DNA from: JAJTCH01 sp040386195
GTDB taxonomy: Bacteria; Pseudomonadota; Alphaproteobacteria; Rickettsiales; UBA1997
NCBI GenBank assembly: GCA_040386195.1
Contig: JAZKFV010000012.1
Span: forward strand, 62,001 to 126,000
Direction of reading: 5' to 3'
Length of the DNA: 64,000 nucleotides
This document shows, piece by piece, positions 8,183-17,700 of this stretch. The notes below the pieces were generated by a model. It was not told the origin of the DNA. It did not search any database and worked only from the letters and a program-made list of their open reading frames with translations. Position numbers and translations under genes: made by a program. Within the stretch, counting starts at the first letter, position 1. Every line of letters begins with the position of its first letter.

Positions 8183-9910
8183 ATGCACGATATTGGTTAT
8201 CTAAGAGACATATTGATTTTGCTCTTCGCGTCGGTTGCTATTGTCATTATCTTCAAACAATTAGGTTTAAGCCCGGCACTTGGATATTTGGTAGTGGGTG
8301 CGGCGATTGGTCCAAATGGTTTTGCGATTTTGCAAGTCAATGAAACTACCAGCTCAATTGCTGAATTTGGTGTGGTGTTTTTACTGTTCGCAATTGGTTT
8401 AGAATTGACTTTAGATAAGTTGATTTCGATGAAAAAATATGTTCTTGGTTTTGGTAGTTTGCAAGTAATTCTTACCTCAATTGTGATTGGTGCAATTTGT
8501 TATAAGCTGGGATTAAACACCAAATTATCAGTTCTGATCGGTATAGTTTTATCGCTTTCTTCAACCGCAATTGTAATGCAGGTTATTGAAGAAAATGCCG
8601 AACAATCAACCAGAGTTGGGCGCTTATCATTCTCAGTTTTGCTGCTCCAAGATTTAGCGGTGATTCCAATTTTAGTTTTATTACCACTCTTATCTAACCC
8701 CAACATTAATGTTGCTAAAGCAATGGGCGGCGCCATTGTTGATGCGGCAATTGCCATGGCAATTATTTTAGTCATTGGTCGCTTTTTGCTGCGCCCAATA
8801 TTTCGTGTGGTGGTCGCTTCTAAAAGTGATGTTTTGTTTTTAAGCGTCACTCTTATCGTGGTTTTGGGCTCAGCTTTTGTCACTTATAAATTAGGATTAT
8901 CCTTTGCCTTTGGCGCTTTTGTGGCGGGTTTGATGGTGGCAGAAACTGAATTTAAATATCGGGTTGAAAGCGAAATAATGTCGCTAGAATCTTTGCTAAT
9001 GGGATTATTTTTTATCACCATCGGAATGTCTTTTAATTTTGATACATTAGTTGAAAACCTGCCGCTAATTACCGTCATTGCTATTGGTTTAATCACTTGC
9101 AAAGCTTTAGTTATTGTGGTTTTGTGTCGCCTCTTTAAATTTCCTTTAGCCCCATCAGTTCACGCCGGATTATTGCTTTCGCAAGGCAGCGAATTTGCCT
9201 TCATCGTTTTTATTATGGCAGTACAACACAAAGTTATGAGCCCGGAATTATCGCAACTATTAATGACAGTTGTAACTTTGAGCATGGCGGTCACGCCGTT
9301 GCTTGGCACTTTAGGCAGAAAAATTAAAGGTCAACTTTATATCAAAGATGTGCTGCGCGACAATAAAATCAAAAGAGAAATTGGTGATATTTCTAAACAT
9401 ATTGTGGTGATTGGCTTTGGCAGAGTGGGCAGAATTGTTGGACATCTTTTGCGCAAGCGCGATATCAACTATATAATTTTGGACAGCAATCACCGCGTAG
9501 TGCGTATTGAAAAAGCTAATGGTTATAACATTTATTACGGCGATGCGATGAATGTTGATATTCTAAAATATATCGGACTTTCCAGAGCTGAAGCGGTGAT
9601 TGTGGCAATGGAAGATGAATTTGCTTGTATAAAAATCACCAGATTTATCCACGAAAATTTTCCGCAAGTGACAGTTATAACTAAAACTGAAACTCTCAAT
9701 AATGCCGAAAGATTTAGAAGAGTTGGTGCAAGTTTGGTTGTCTCCAAAAATCTTGAAACTGGTCTGCAACTAGGCAAAGCCGCACTTTCCGCCATCGGCG
9801 TTAAAAACAGCGAAATTGACACTGCATTAGAAGCCTTCCGCGATATTAATTCTGAATTTGTCAAAAATATGATTTTTCAGGATAACGAGCAGTATAGTAA
9901 GATGGAGTAA
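8183..9910 (+). CDS. Kef-type cation/proton antiporter with TrkA-N domain (CPA2, KefB/KefC family)
   Basis: The 575-residue inner-membrane protein has about 12 hydrophobic segments over residues 1-385, forming a CPA2 exchanger domain (LGYLVVGAAIGPNG near 35; a conserved LLLQDLAVIP near 155). From about residue 405 a Rossmann TrkA-N domain follows (VVIGFGRVGRIVG), which binds nucleotide to gate transport. Such proteins exchange K+ or Na+ for protons and often respond to electrophile or pH stress. No KefF/KefG partner is adjacent. KefB or KefC cannot be told apart here, so no symbol is given. Confidence 0.9.
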   Translation: MHDIGYLRDILILLFASVAIVIIFKQLGLSPALGYLVVGAAIGPNGFAILQVNETTSSIAEFGVVFLLFAIGLELTLDKLISMKKYVLGFGSLQVILTSIVIGAICYKLGLNTKLSVLIGIVLSLSSTAIVMQVIEENAEQSTRVGRLSFSVLLLQDLAVIPILVLLPLLSNPNINVAKAMGGAIVDAAIAMAIILVIGRFLLRPIFRVVVASKSDVLFLSVTLIVVLGSAFVTYKLGLSFAFGAFVAGLMVAETEFKYRVESEIMSLESLLMGLFFITIGMSFNFDTLVENLPLITVIAIGLITCKALVIVVLCRLFKFPLAPSVHAGLLLSQGSEFAFIVFIMAVQHKVMSPELSQLLMTVVTLSMAVTPLLGTLGRKIKGQLYIKDVLRDNKIKREIGDISKHIVVIGFGRVGRIVGHLLRKRDINYIILDSNHRVVRIEKANGYNIYYGDAMNVDILKYIGLSRAEAVIVAMEDEFACIKITRFIHENFPQVTVITKTETLNNAERFRRVGASLVVSKNLETGLQLGKAALSAIGVKNSEIDTALEAFRDINSEFVKNMIFQDNEQYSKME

Positions 9911-9944
9911 CTTCTCTTAAAAATTTTATAATCAAAATTGCAAT

Positions 9945-11846
9945 ATGAAAACCACTAGAACTGAGGCTAAAATTAGTTTTAGTGATATTCCTGACGAGCT
10001 TAAAGCTTCAATATTTGGTGAATTAAGAAGTATAAAAGATCGAGAAAACCTGTCTTTGGTAGATAAAAAATATAGAAAACTTTTTCTAGATTATTTGAGG
10101 CAAAAAGAAGAGTTAGATTTAAAGAATATAGCTCAAATAGCCGAAAAAGATTTTGAGAAATTTACAAAATTTATTGTCAAAATCTTTGCTCAATCAACTC
10201 ATCAACCCGCTGTTAGAATATCACTGCCTTCATGGATAAATAATGATCAATTCAGACATATTATAGCAAGTCTGGGGTTTGAAAATATACAGCTTCTCAA
10301 CATTAGCTATTGTCAAAAACTAGATCCAAAAACTATTGCAGAAGTTCTTACGCAATGCACCGCTCTTCAATCAGTTGACTTTGCAGGATTTGCAAGATTG
10401 ACAGACCTTGATTTATCAAGGTTAGAGAATGTAACCCATCTTAATTTTACATCTTGTAGTCAAGTAAAAAATATTCAAGAAATTGTAAATCATTTATGTC
10501 CAAATGTTGTTGATATCAATTTTGCCCATTGTACTCAAATAGTAGAGCTAGTATTGCCAGAGAAAGAGAAGGTTAGACGCCTTAATTTCACAGGGTGTGA
10601 TAAATTAACAACTCTTGATTTATCAAATCTAAAAAATCTTGAATCTATTAATTTGAGCGGGTGTAGACAGCTAGCAAATCTAACTCTGCCAACAAAGCTG
10701 GAAAATCTTAGACATCTTGATTTGAGTGGGTGTAGTCAGTTAGATATTCAAGCAATTTTAGAAAAATGTCCCAATGTCACATCTATTAATTTGAGCGGTT
10801 GTAGTCAATTAACAGATCTTGACTTATCAAAACTAAAAAATCTTAAATCTATTAATGTGAGCAAGTGTGAAGAGCTAGTAAAATTAACTCTGCCATCACA
10901 GGTGGAAGAAATTACACATCTTGATTTGGGTGGGTGTCATAAATTAAATATTCAGGAGATTATAGAAAAATGTTCAAACGTTGTATCTATTGATTTGGGT
11001 GGGTGTATCAGATTAACAAAGCTCACATTACCAGTAATACAAAATGTGACCCATATTAGTTTTGCTAATTGTTATCAATTGTCACAATTCGACATTGAAT
11101 TGATTCTGCAGAATTGTCCAAATGTTACATCTATTAATTTTGCTGGCTGTAAACAACTAACAAATCTTAGATTACCAAGAATGGAGAAAGTTACTCACAT
11201 TAATTGTGGGAGATGTGATAGCTTATCAGATCAAGACGTTGGATTAATTCTAGAGAATTGTCCGAATGCTACATCTGTTAATTTTTTTGGTTGCAGCCAA
11301 CTAGTCAGCCCTAGATTACCAAGAATGGAAAAGGCTACTAATGTTAATTTTGGAAGATGTACTCAATTAAAAAATATTCAAGAAATTCTTAATCAATGTC
11401 CAAGTGTTAAATCTGTTGACATTGCAGGGTGTCAACAATTGCAAACTCTCAAACTATCAGCAAAAAATCTTGAATCGATTAATACCGTTGGATGTAATCA
11501 ATTAAAGACCGTCACAATATCGGGAACTAGAAGCCTTAGAAGTATTAATCTGCCATCATGTGAGCGATTAACGACTGTTACAATATCAGGAGGGCCGGTA
11601 GATCTTGACGAAGTTCATTTTGGATCCAGTCCAAAATTAGCTACATTTAATATACCAAATGGCTCAAGAATAAATGGTATTGATGTGACTGGCGACAACT
11701 TACCAAGGGTTATAGATTTGCTAGGAAAAATACGTCCAAAAATAAATATAACTGAACCCCAGCCAAACGCAGAAATTAAGGAGGCAGTTAACGCAGGCGT
11801 GTTGGGTAAAATGAGAGATCAAATGCGCAATATCTTTCACAAATGA
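9945..11846 (+). CDS. F-box-like plus leucine-rich-repeat protein, candidate effector
   Basis: The 633-residue protein begins with a segment (about 13-55) that reads as an F-box: IPDELKASIFGEL, then an LSLVDKKYRKL stretch. In eukaryotes F-boxes bind Skp1 and deliver substrates to SCF ubiquitin ligases. Residues 95-590 hold about 20 irregular leucine-rich repeats of 22-27 residues, each with a conserved Cys after SGC/AGC/GGC, the cysteine-containing LRR class found in FBXL proteins. There is no signal peptide or membrane span, so delivery would need a dedicated system not visible here. It stands alone. Function as a host ubiquitin-ligase mimic is inference. Confidence 0.78.
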   Translation: MKTTRTEAKISFSDIPDELKASIFGELRSIKDRENLSLVDKKYRKLFLDYLRQKEELDLKNIAQIAEKDFEKFTKFIVKIFAQSTHQPAVRISLPSWINNDQFRHIIASLGFENIQLLNISYCQKLDPKTIAEVLTQCTALQSVDFAGFARLTDLDLSRLENVTHLNFTSCSQVKNIQEIVNHLCPNVVDINFAHCTQIVELVLPEKEKVRRLNFTGCDKLTTLDLSNLKNLESINLSGCRQLANLTLPTKLENLRHLDLSGCSQLDIQAILEKCPNVTSINLSGCSQLTDLDLSKLKNLKSINVSKCEELVKLTLPSQVEEITHLDLGGCHKLNIQEIIEKCSNVVSIDLGGCIRLTKLTLPVIQNVTHISFANCYQLSQFDIELILQNCPNVTSINFAGCKQLTNLRLPRMEKVTHINCGRCDSLSDQDVGLILENCPNATSVNFFGCSQLVSPRLPRMEKATNVNFGRCTQLKNIQEILNQCPSVKSVDIAGCQQLQTLKLSAKNLESINTVGCNQLKTVTISGTRSLRSINLPSCERLTTVTISGGPVDLDEVHFGSSPKLATFNIPNGSRINGIDVTGDNLPRVIDLLGKIRPKINITEPQPNAEIKEAVNAGVLGKMRDQMRNIFHK

Positions 11847-11921
11847 ACCAAGTTGGTTCTTACAACAACTCGAATAAATTCAAAAAATTATAATTTAGAA
11901 TTTGCAGAAGATTTATTTAGA

Positions 11922-11999
11922 TGGTCGGGGCAGAGAGATTCGAACTCCCGACCCTCTGGTCCCAAACCAGATGCGCTAGCCAGGCTGCGCTATGCCCCG
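11922..11999 (-). tRNA. tRNA-Pro (anticodon UGG)
   Basis: On the minus strand a 78-base cloverleaf is readable: the acceptor stem CGGGGCA pairs with TGCCCCG, discriminator A, and CCA encoded at 11924-11922. The D arm is GCGC/GCGC. The anticodon stem TCTGG/CCAGA encloses the loop TTTGGGA, giving anticodon TGG. The T arm carries TTCGAAT. It lies between two LRR genes, a place where tRNA-directed insertions are common, but no integrase or repeated tRNA end is visible. Confidence 0.97.
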
Positions 12000-12106
12000 A
12001 AAAACTTGAAAAAAAATTTGAAAAGTGTTTAGTTAAATTAAGTAGAAAAAATTGAATTGTTTTTACTAAATTTGAAGAGCGGTCATTTAATTCACAAATC
12101 ACCAAA

Positions 12107-12394
12107 ATGTCAACCCATTTCCCAAAAAATATTATTTTGATAACAGCATTTTTTCTGATTAATGCTGCCGATTGCTTTGCTTGGACGGGCTATGATCACT
12201 CCGGAGGATCGGAGATTGAGATTAGTTCTGGCAATTTAGTTCGCGAAGGTGAAACGATTAAATTTTATGATTGGAATAATGATGAAGATCGCAATGCTGA
12301 GGTGAGGGAGGTGGATTATTTGTTTAGCAGCACAAGGTTGGAAATTTATGATTATATTGAACAAAAAGTTCGGGTGTTTGATATGGATAATTAG
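12107..12394 (+). CDS. Small exported protein, DUF5334-like
   Basis: The 95-residue product has a signal peptide (residues 1-25, ending DCFA), then a short domain starting AWTGYDHSGG and containing LVREGETIKFYDWNND. From memory this matches the DUF5334 family of small exported proteins found in Rickettsiales and other Alphaproteobacteria; its function is unknown. No Cys remains after processing and no anchor is seen. After the stop, another frame stays open and gene-like to 12458 (see findings), so the C-terminus may have been changed by a frameshift. Confidence 0.72.
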   Translation: MSTHFPKNIILITAFFLINAADCFAWTGYDHSGGSEIEISSGNLVREGETIKFYDWNNDEDRNAEVREVDYLFSSTRLEIYDYIEQKVRVFDMDN

Positions 12395-12536
12395 ATATTT
12401 TGAGCGGTTTAATGATTTGCAGAAAATAATTGAGGAAGAAAAAGATGTGGGTCGATAATTTTTTAGTTATATTTGATGTTTCAAGCCAAACATCATTCAG
12501 GTTCGCCATTATATCAACTTAATCAAAACAAAAAAT

Positions 12537-14639
12537 ATGAGAACAAGCAACAGAATCAATCCTGAAGAAATTAATTATCTAATATATGAAATTTTCATTA
12601 ATTTAAACGATGCAACAAGAGATCAATGCCGTGAAAGAATGTTCAATATATTACGAGATAATCCAGAATTTACCTCTTTGAATCCTACGGGAATTATTTT
12701 AGGCACGATTGATGGTGAAGAATTTGCTGAGGCAAAAATGCAAGTGCTGGTTGATGTTTTAACCAACAACAGAACGCTAACTTCTCTTACTATCGATGGT
12801 GATGTTGCTGTTACTAGAATATTGCCAATGTTGGCTACAATTTTTGCAAATAACCCAACACTCACCTCTCTTTCCTTGGAAAATATTTTGGATAACTTGC
12901 CAGCCGAAGCTTATATTCCAGAAGCTCATCCGAATATTATTGCGCCGGATCTTGCTGAATTATTACGCACAAACAAAACACTTACCAGCCTGCGTCTATT
13001 TTCTGTGCCTCAAAATAATCAATATTTTATCCCTCATGATAGACAGATGGCGCAAATTGTTGAGGCTTTAAGAGAAAATGAGAATACAGCGATTACCAGC
13101 CTTAAGTTGGGTAGCGCTAGCATTGGTGATGAAACGATGACGGCAATTGCTCATTTTTTAGAAGAAAATAGAACACTTACCGATCTTGATATAAAGCGGG
13201 GTAGAATTAGTGATGAGGCGGCAGAATTATTTGTCAGTAGTTTGGCAGCCAACACAACACTTGCTAATTTTAGTTTGAGCGGAAGTGCGGTAAATAGAAG
13301 ATTACCCTTGGTTCTGGCCGATGCTTTAAAAACAGGTGCAAAGCTTTCCCACCTTGATCTGAGTCATAGTGAAATTGATGATGAAGGAGTGCTGGCAATT
13401 GCCAATGCTTTAGAAGTAAATTCAGCACTTGCTAGTCTTAATCTGAGTTCGAACAGAGCAATTAGTAATCGAGGAGTTTCTGCTCTTGCTGATTCTTTAG
13501 AAAAAAATGCAAAACTTACTAGCCTCGACTTAAGTTCAAGCCACATTGGCGATGAAGGATTTATAGCTATTTCTCGAGCTTTAAGCGCAAATCGCACACT
13601 CACCCATCTTTATTTATCGCGTAGCAAACCTAATAATCCAGGATTACGGGCGCTTGTTGATAGTTTAAACACAAATACAACACTGACTTACCTTGATCTT
13701 GCTTTGAATCAAATTAGTGAGGCAGGATTTTTAGATCTTGCTCAAGTCTTAACAACAAATACTTCGCTTACTCATCTTAATTTGTCTGATAACAGGCTTA
13801 GTGATGCAGGAGCCTTGGCTCTTGCTGGCGCTTTAGAAGCGAACACAACTTTGACTACTCTTGATCTTTCCGGAACTGAAATTAGTAATGTTGGATTGTT
13901 GGCAATTGCTAATGCTTTAAAAACAAATACAACTCTTACTCGCCTAAATCTTTCTGGAAACGAAATTGATAATGAGGGGTTATTTGCACTTGCTCAGGCT
14001 ATAAGAGTAAATAAAGGGCTTACTGAGCTTGGTTTAGAAGATTTGGAAATGGATGATGAAGCGTTGATAGAAATAGCTGCGTCTGTTCTGTTTAATCTGG
14101 AATCGGGCATAATAATAAACACATTGCTGGAGGAAGATGGTATTGGAGATGAAATGGCAGAACAAGAAGTAATAGAAGAGGAAGATCGTTCTTATCCAAT
14201 GCGAGATACCAGACAAGTTTTTCGGCATATTCAAGAATCAAAATCGATGCTTAATATTGCTTTGCAATCATCGCGAGAAGATCATCCATTATCAAAACTA
14301 CCTTTGGATTTAATAAGGCTAATCAATAATCGTTTAGGCAGAGAACAATTAAGCGTTAATTCTGAGAATTTACTGGGAAGGATAAATGTTAGAGTTCAAG
14401 AATTAATAAATGCCAGAACTCAAGAATTGATAAATGAAGATAATCATCAAGAAAATCCCAATGATCAATCAAAAGAAATGTTATCGGAACATCAAGAAAT
14501 TTCAGATGAAGAAGCAAGCGAACCAAGATCACCATCAAGATCTCCTCGGGTTGATTTAAAAAGATCTGCTTCGGCTGCTAGTTTAAAAGAAGCTGGTCAA
14601 GAAGATGGAAGAGCTCAGCGAAGTCTTGGCTCAAAGTAA
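12537..14639 (+). CDS. RNase-inhibitor-type leucine-rich repeat protein, candidate effector
   Basis: The 700-residue protein is dominated (about residues 65-520) by 28-residue LRRs of the ribonuclease-inhibitor/NOD type: repeated LTxLDLSxNxIxxxGxxALAxALxxNTT. An acidic linker follows (about 525-560), then a helical region with PLDLIRLINNRLG and a Ser/Arg/Glu-rich tail (650-700). No signal peptide or membrane span is seen. RI-type LRRs bind proteins and are common in effectors of intracellular bacteria and in eukaryotes. It differs in repeat class from the LRR protein at 9945-11846, so the two are not recent duplicates. Target unknown. Confidence 0.78.
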   Translation: MRTSNRINPEEINYLIYEIFINLNDATRDQCRERMFNILRDNPEFTSLNPTGIILGTIDGEEFAEAKMQVLVDVLTNNRTLTSLTIDGDVAVTRILPMLATIFANNPTLTSLSLENILDNLPAEAYIPEAHPNIIAPDLAELLRTNKTLTSLRLFSVPQNNQYFIPHDRQMAQIVEALRENENTAITSLKLGSASIGDETMTAIAHFLEENRTLTDLDIKRGRISDEAAELFVSSLAANTTLANFSLSGSAVNRRLPLVLADALKTGAKLSHLDLSHSEIDDEGVLAIANALEVNSALASLNLSSNRAISNRGVSALADSLEKNAKLTSLDLSSSHIGDEGFIAISRALSANRTLTHLYLSRSKPNNPGLRALVDSLNTNTTLTYLDLALNQISEAGFLDLAQVLTTNTSLTHLNLSDNRLSDAGALALAGALEANTTLTTLDLSGTEISNVGLLAIANALKTNTTLTRLNLSGNEIDNEGLFALAQAIRVNKGLTELGLEDLEMDDEALIEIAASVLFNLESGIIINTLLEEDGIGDEMAEQEVIEEEDRSYPMRDTRQVFRHIQESKSMLNIALQSSREDHPLSKLPLDLIRLINNRLGREQLSVNSENLLGRINVRVQELINARTQELINEDNHQENPNDQSKEMLSEHQEISDEEASEPRSPSRSPRVDLKRSASAASLKEAGQEDGRAQRSLGSK

Positions 14640-14756
14640 CATTCTGGCTTTAAAACAGAACATTATTTTTGGTAATATTGTTTGTGGGGATCCTGCCTGC
14701 TTAAATGACAAAAGAATAGAGGTTTGGTATTCTCGGGTTGGTTTTATAAATGGATT

Positions 14757-17700
14757 TTAAAACCCAAAATCCCCATCACTAAAATTAATTTTTCCGATCA
14801 AATTAATTACCAAATTATGGCTATCATTGCCGTCGTGATATTCAATCACGGTATTTTGGTTTTGATCAAAATGATAACTTAAACCTTGTTCAATCACATT
14901 GTCATTTGGATTGGCGTCAAAGCTGATATGATGGTGGGCTAAATTAAGATTGTGAAGATTGATTTTGTCTTGTCCGCGCTGAAAATCAGCAATCAAATCA
15001 CGGGCATTAATGGTGGAATCTGAGAAAGAATTAAAATTAAAAATATCTGCGCCAGCGCCACCAATCAGAAAATCTTGACCTTGATTACCAGTGATTTGAT
15101 CTGCGCCCAAACCGCCGTTAATCATATTATTATTGGCATCGCCTGCTAAATTATCGTTGAAGTTAGAGCCGATAATATTTTCAATGTTCAGCAAAATATC
15201 ACCAGCTGCTGCGCCGCCAATATTGAGATTGGTTTTCAGATTCACTACAACAGCCGATGTAGAATCGGTATAAGATGCCGCGTCAATTCCAGCGCCGCCA
15301 TCAATTTTATCAGCGCCAATTCCACCAATTATTGTATCATTACCTTTACCGCCAGACAGAACATTGTTTTTATTATCGCCAACTAGGGTATCGTCAAAAT
15401 TAGAGCCAGTGATATTTTCAATATTGAGCAACACATCACCCGCCGCCGCTCCGCCTTTATTGATATTAGTGGCGAGATTGATATTTATTGCTCTCAGAGA
15501 ATCGACATAAGATGCCGTGTCAATTCCAGCTCCGCCATCAATTTTATCAGCGCCAATTCCGCCAATTATTGTATCATTGCCAGCATTACCGTTGATAATA
15601 TCGCTGCCCAAAGTGCCAAAAATATTATCGTTTCCAGCAGTGCCGTTAATAACATTACTGACAATATTCAAACTAAAATTTTGTGCTGCCGATAAGCTGC
15701 CATCGCTGGCAATAATGGTGATATCCAGATGGCTGGATGTTGCGGCTGGTGGGGTGCCGGTGAAAGTTTGGTTGCTGGCATTGAAGCTGAGCCAAGCAGG
15801 CAAAGCAGCGCCATTGGCGAGTTTGGCGCTGTAACGCAAGGTTGAATCAACATCACTAAAAATGTTATTTGGCAGTTTGAAGTTAAAATTATTTCCCGCT
15901 TGAGCAGTTTGATTATCAAGCTGAATTGCCACTATTGGCGCGTCGTTAATGGGCACCACATTAATATTGATGGTTTTGGTAATGCTGCCGCCATTGCCAT
16001 CAATAATGGTATAATTAAAACTGTCGCTACCATTGTAATTAGCGCCAGGAGTATAGCTGATAGTTTGGCGATTAGTTTGGGGGTTAGTGATAATTCTGGC
16101 CGTGCCGTGAGCAGGGCTAGTGATTGAGCCGATTGACAGCACATCACCAACATCAATATCGGCAGCCGCCGCCAGAACGTCAATGATTTTAGCAGTATCT
16201 TCATTGGTAGCGCTAACAACTAAATTAGCAGTTGGGTTGTGGTTAATTGATGGTGCAAAAGTAAAATTGCTGGCGCTTAGCTGGGTTTGATTGGGGTTGA
16301 TAATGTCGATAATTTGCCCATTTGCTAAATTGATCACAGAATGACCGGCAGCGTTGGTAATATTGAGGCTGGAAAAATTACGAATATTAGTCAAAGCAGA
16401 AAGATCAATTTTTTCATTAGGGTTGCTAAATTCAAAATCAGTAATTGTGGTTCGGCTGTTATTTGCGGCAGTAATAATAAATTGATCAGCACCCGCGCCG
16501 CCAATAATTATATCATTGCCACCGCCGGATTTAATAATGTCGTTACCCGCACCAGCACTAATTACATCATTGCCGCCCAGAGTAGTGATTTTGTCATCAC
16601 CACCTTGGGCATCAATGAAATTGTTACCGGTATTTTGAGGAGTGATAATTTCGCTGAAGTTAGAGCCTTCTGTTTTATTGTAGGTGGTTTGGTTAATTTG
16701 TGTGGTTAATTGGGAAGAAAGATTAGGCAATAATGTAGCAACTGAATTACCTTTAATGTTTTGAGCAAAATCAACAACTTTTTCGCCCTGAGCATCAAAT
16801 TTCTGCATAAAAACTCCGTAGCCATCGCCATCTTTGCCACTATTAGTCCAGCTTACTACAAAACCACCATCATTAAGAGCTTCTACTGCGGCAAACTGAC
16901 TATTGCTATCAATCACATTAACCACTCCTAATTTATTGCCATTAATATCAAATCTTTGGGTATAAACATTGTAGCTACTATCATTCCAGCTAACTACAAA
17001 ATTACCATTTTTTAGGGATGTAACTGTTGATGGAATTGAATTTTCAAGAAATCTACCGACCACAACTTCCGATCCAACTCGATTGCCGTTAGGATCAAAT
17101 CTTTGCATCATAATTCCAACATGATTTGGATCACCTAAATTGCCACCATCATTCCATAAAAGAACGAAGCCGCCGTTATTAAGTGGTGCTAGCGCAGGAT
17201 TGGTTTTGCTGTCACTATCGTTATTATTAAATGCAATTTCAGTGCCAATTTTATTGCCATTAGCATCAAATCTTTGCATAAAAATTGTGTTATTATGAGC
17301 AGAATTTTGATAATTCTGCCAAGCAACAACAAAGCCACCATTATTTAAAGCAGTAATTGCGGGCTTGATTAAGCCAGAACTAATCTGTGTTTCTGAGCCC
17401 AATTTATTACCGCTAGCGTCAAATCTTTGCATAAAAACTCCGGAATTGTTATCCCAGCTAATCACAAAATTACCACTGCTCAATGTTGTAATTGATGGGT
17501 GGTAATGAAAATTAGTAATATTGGTATTAACCAGAGTTTCCGCTCCCAACTTATTGCCATTAACATCAAATCTTTGCATAAAAATTGCAGTGCGCTGATT
17601 ATAATCTCCAGTCCAGGACATTACAAAACCACCATTGGGTAAATCAGTGATCGGCAAATAATCATTACTGCTATTATTGCTCACAAAAATTTCTGAGCCC

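Noticed and set aside
11917..12105. Minus-strand ORF of 62 codons
   Set aside because: It covers the tRNA-Pro gene; its reading is that of a tRNA antisense to no gene, not a protein.
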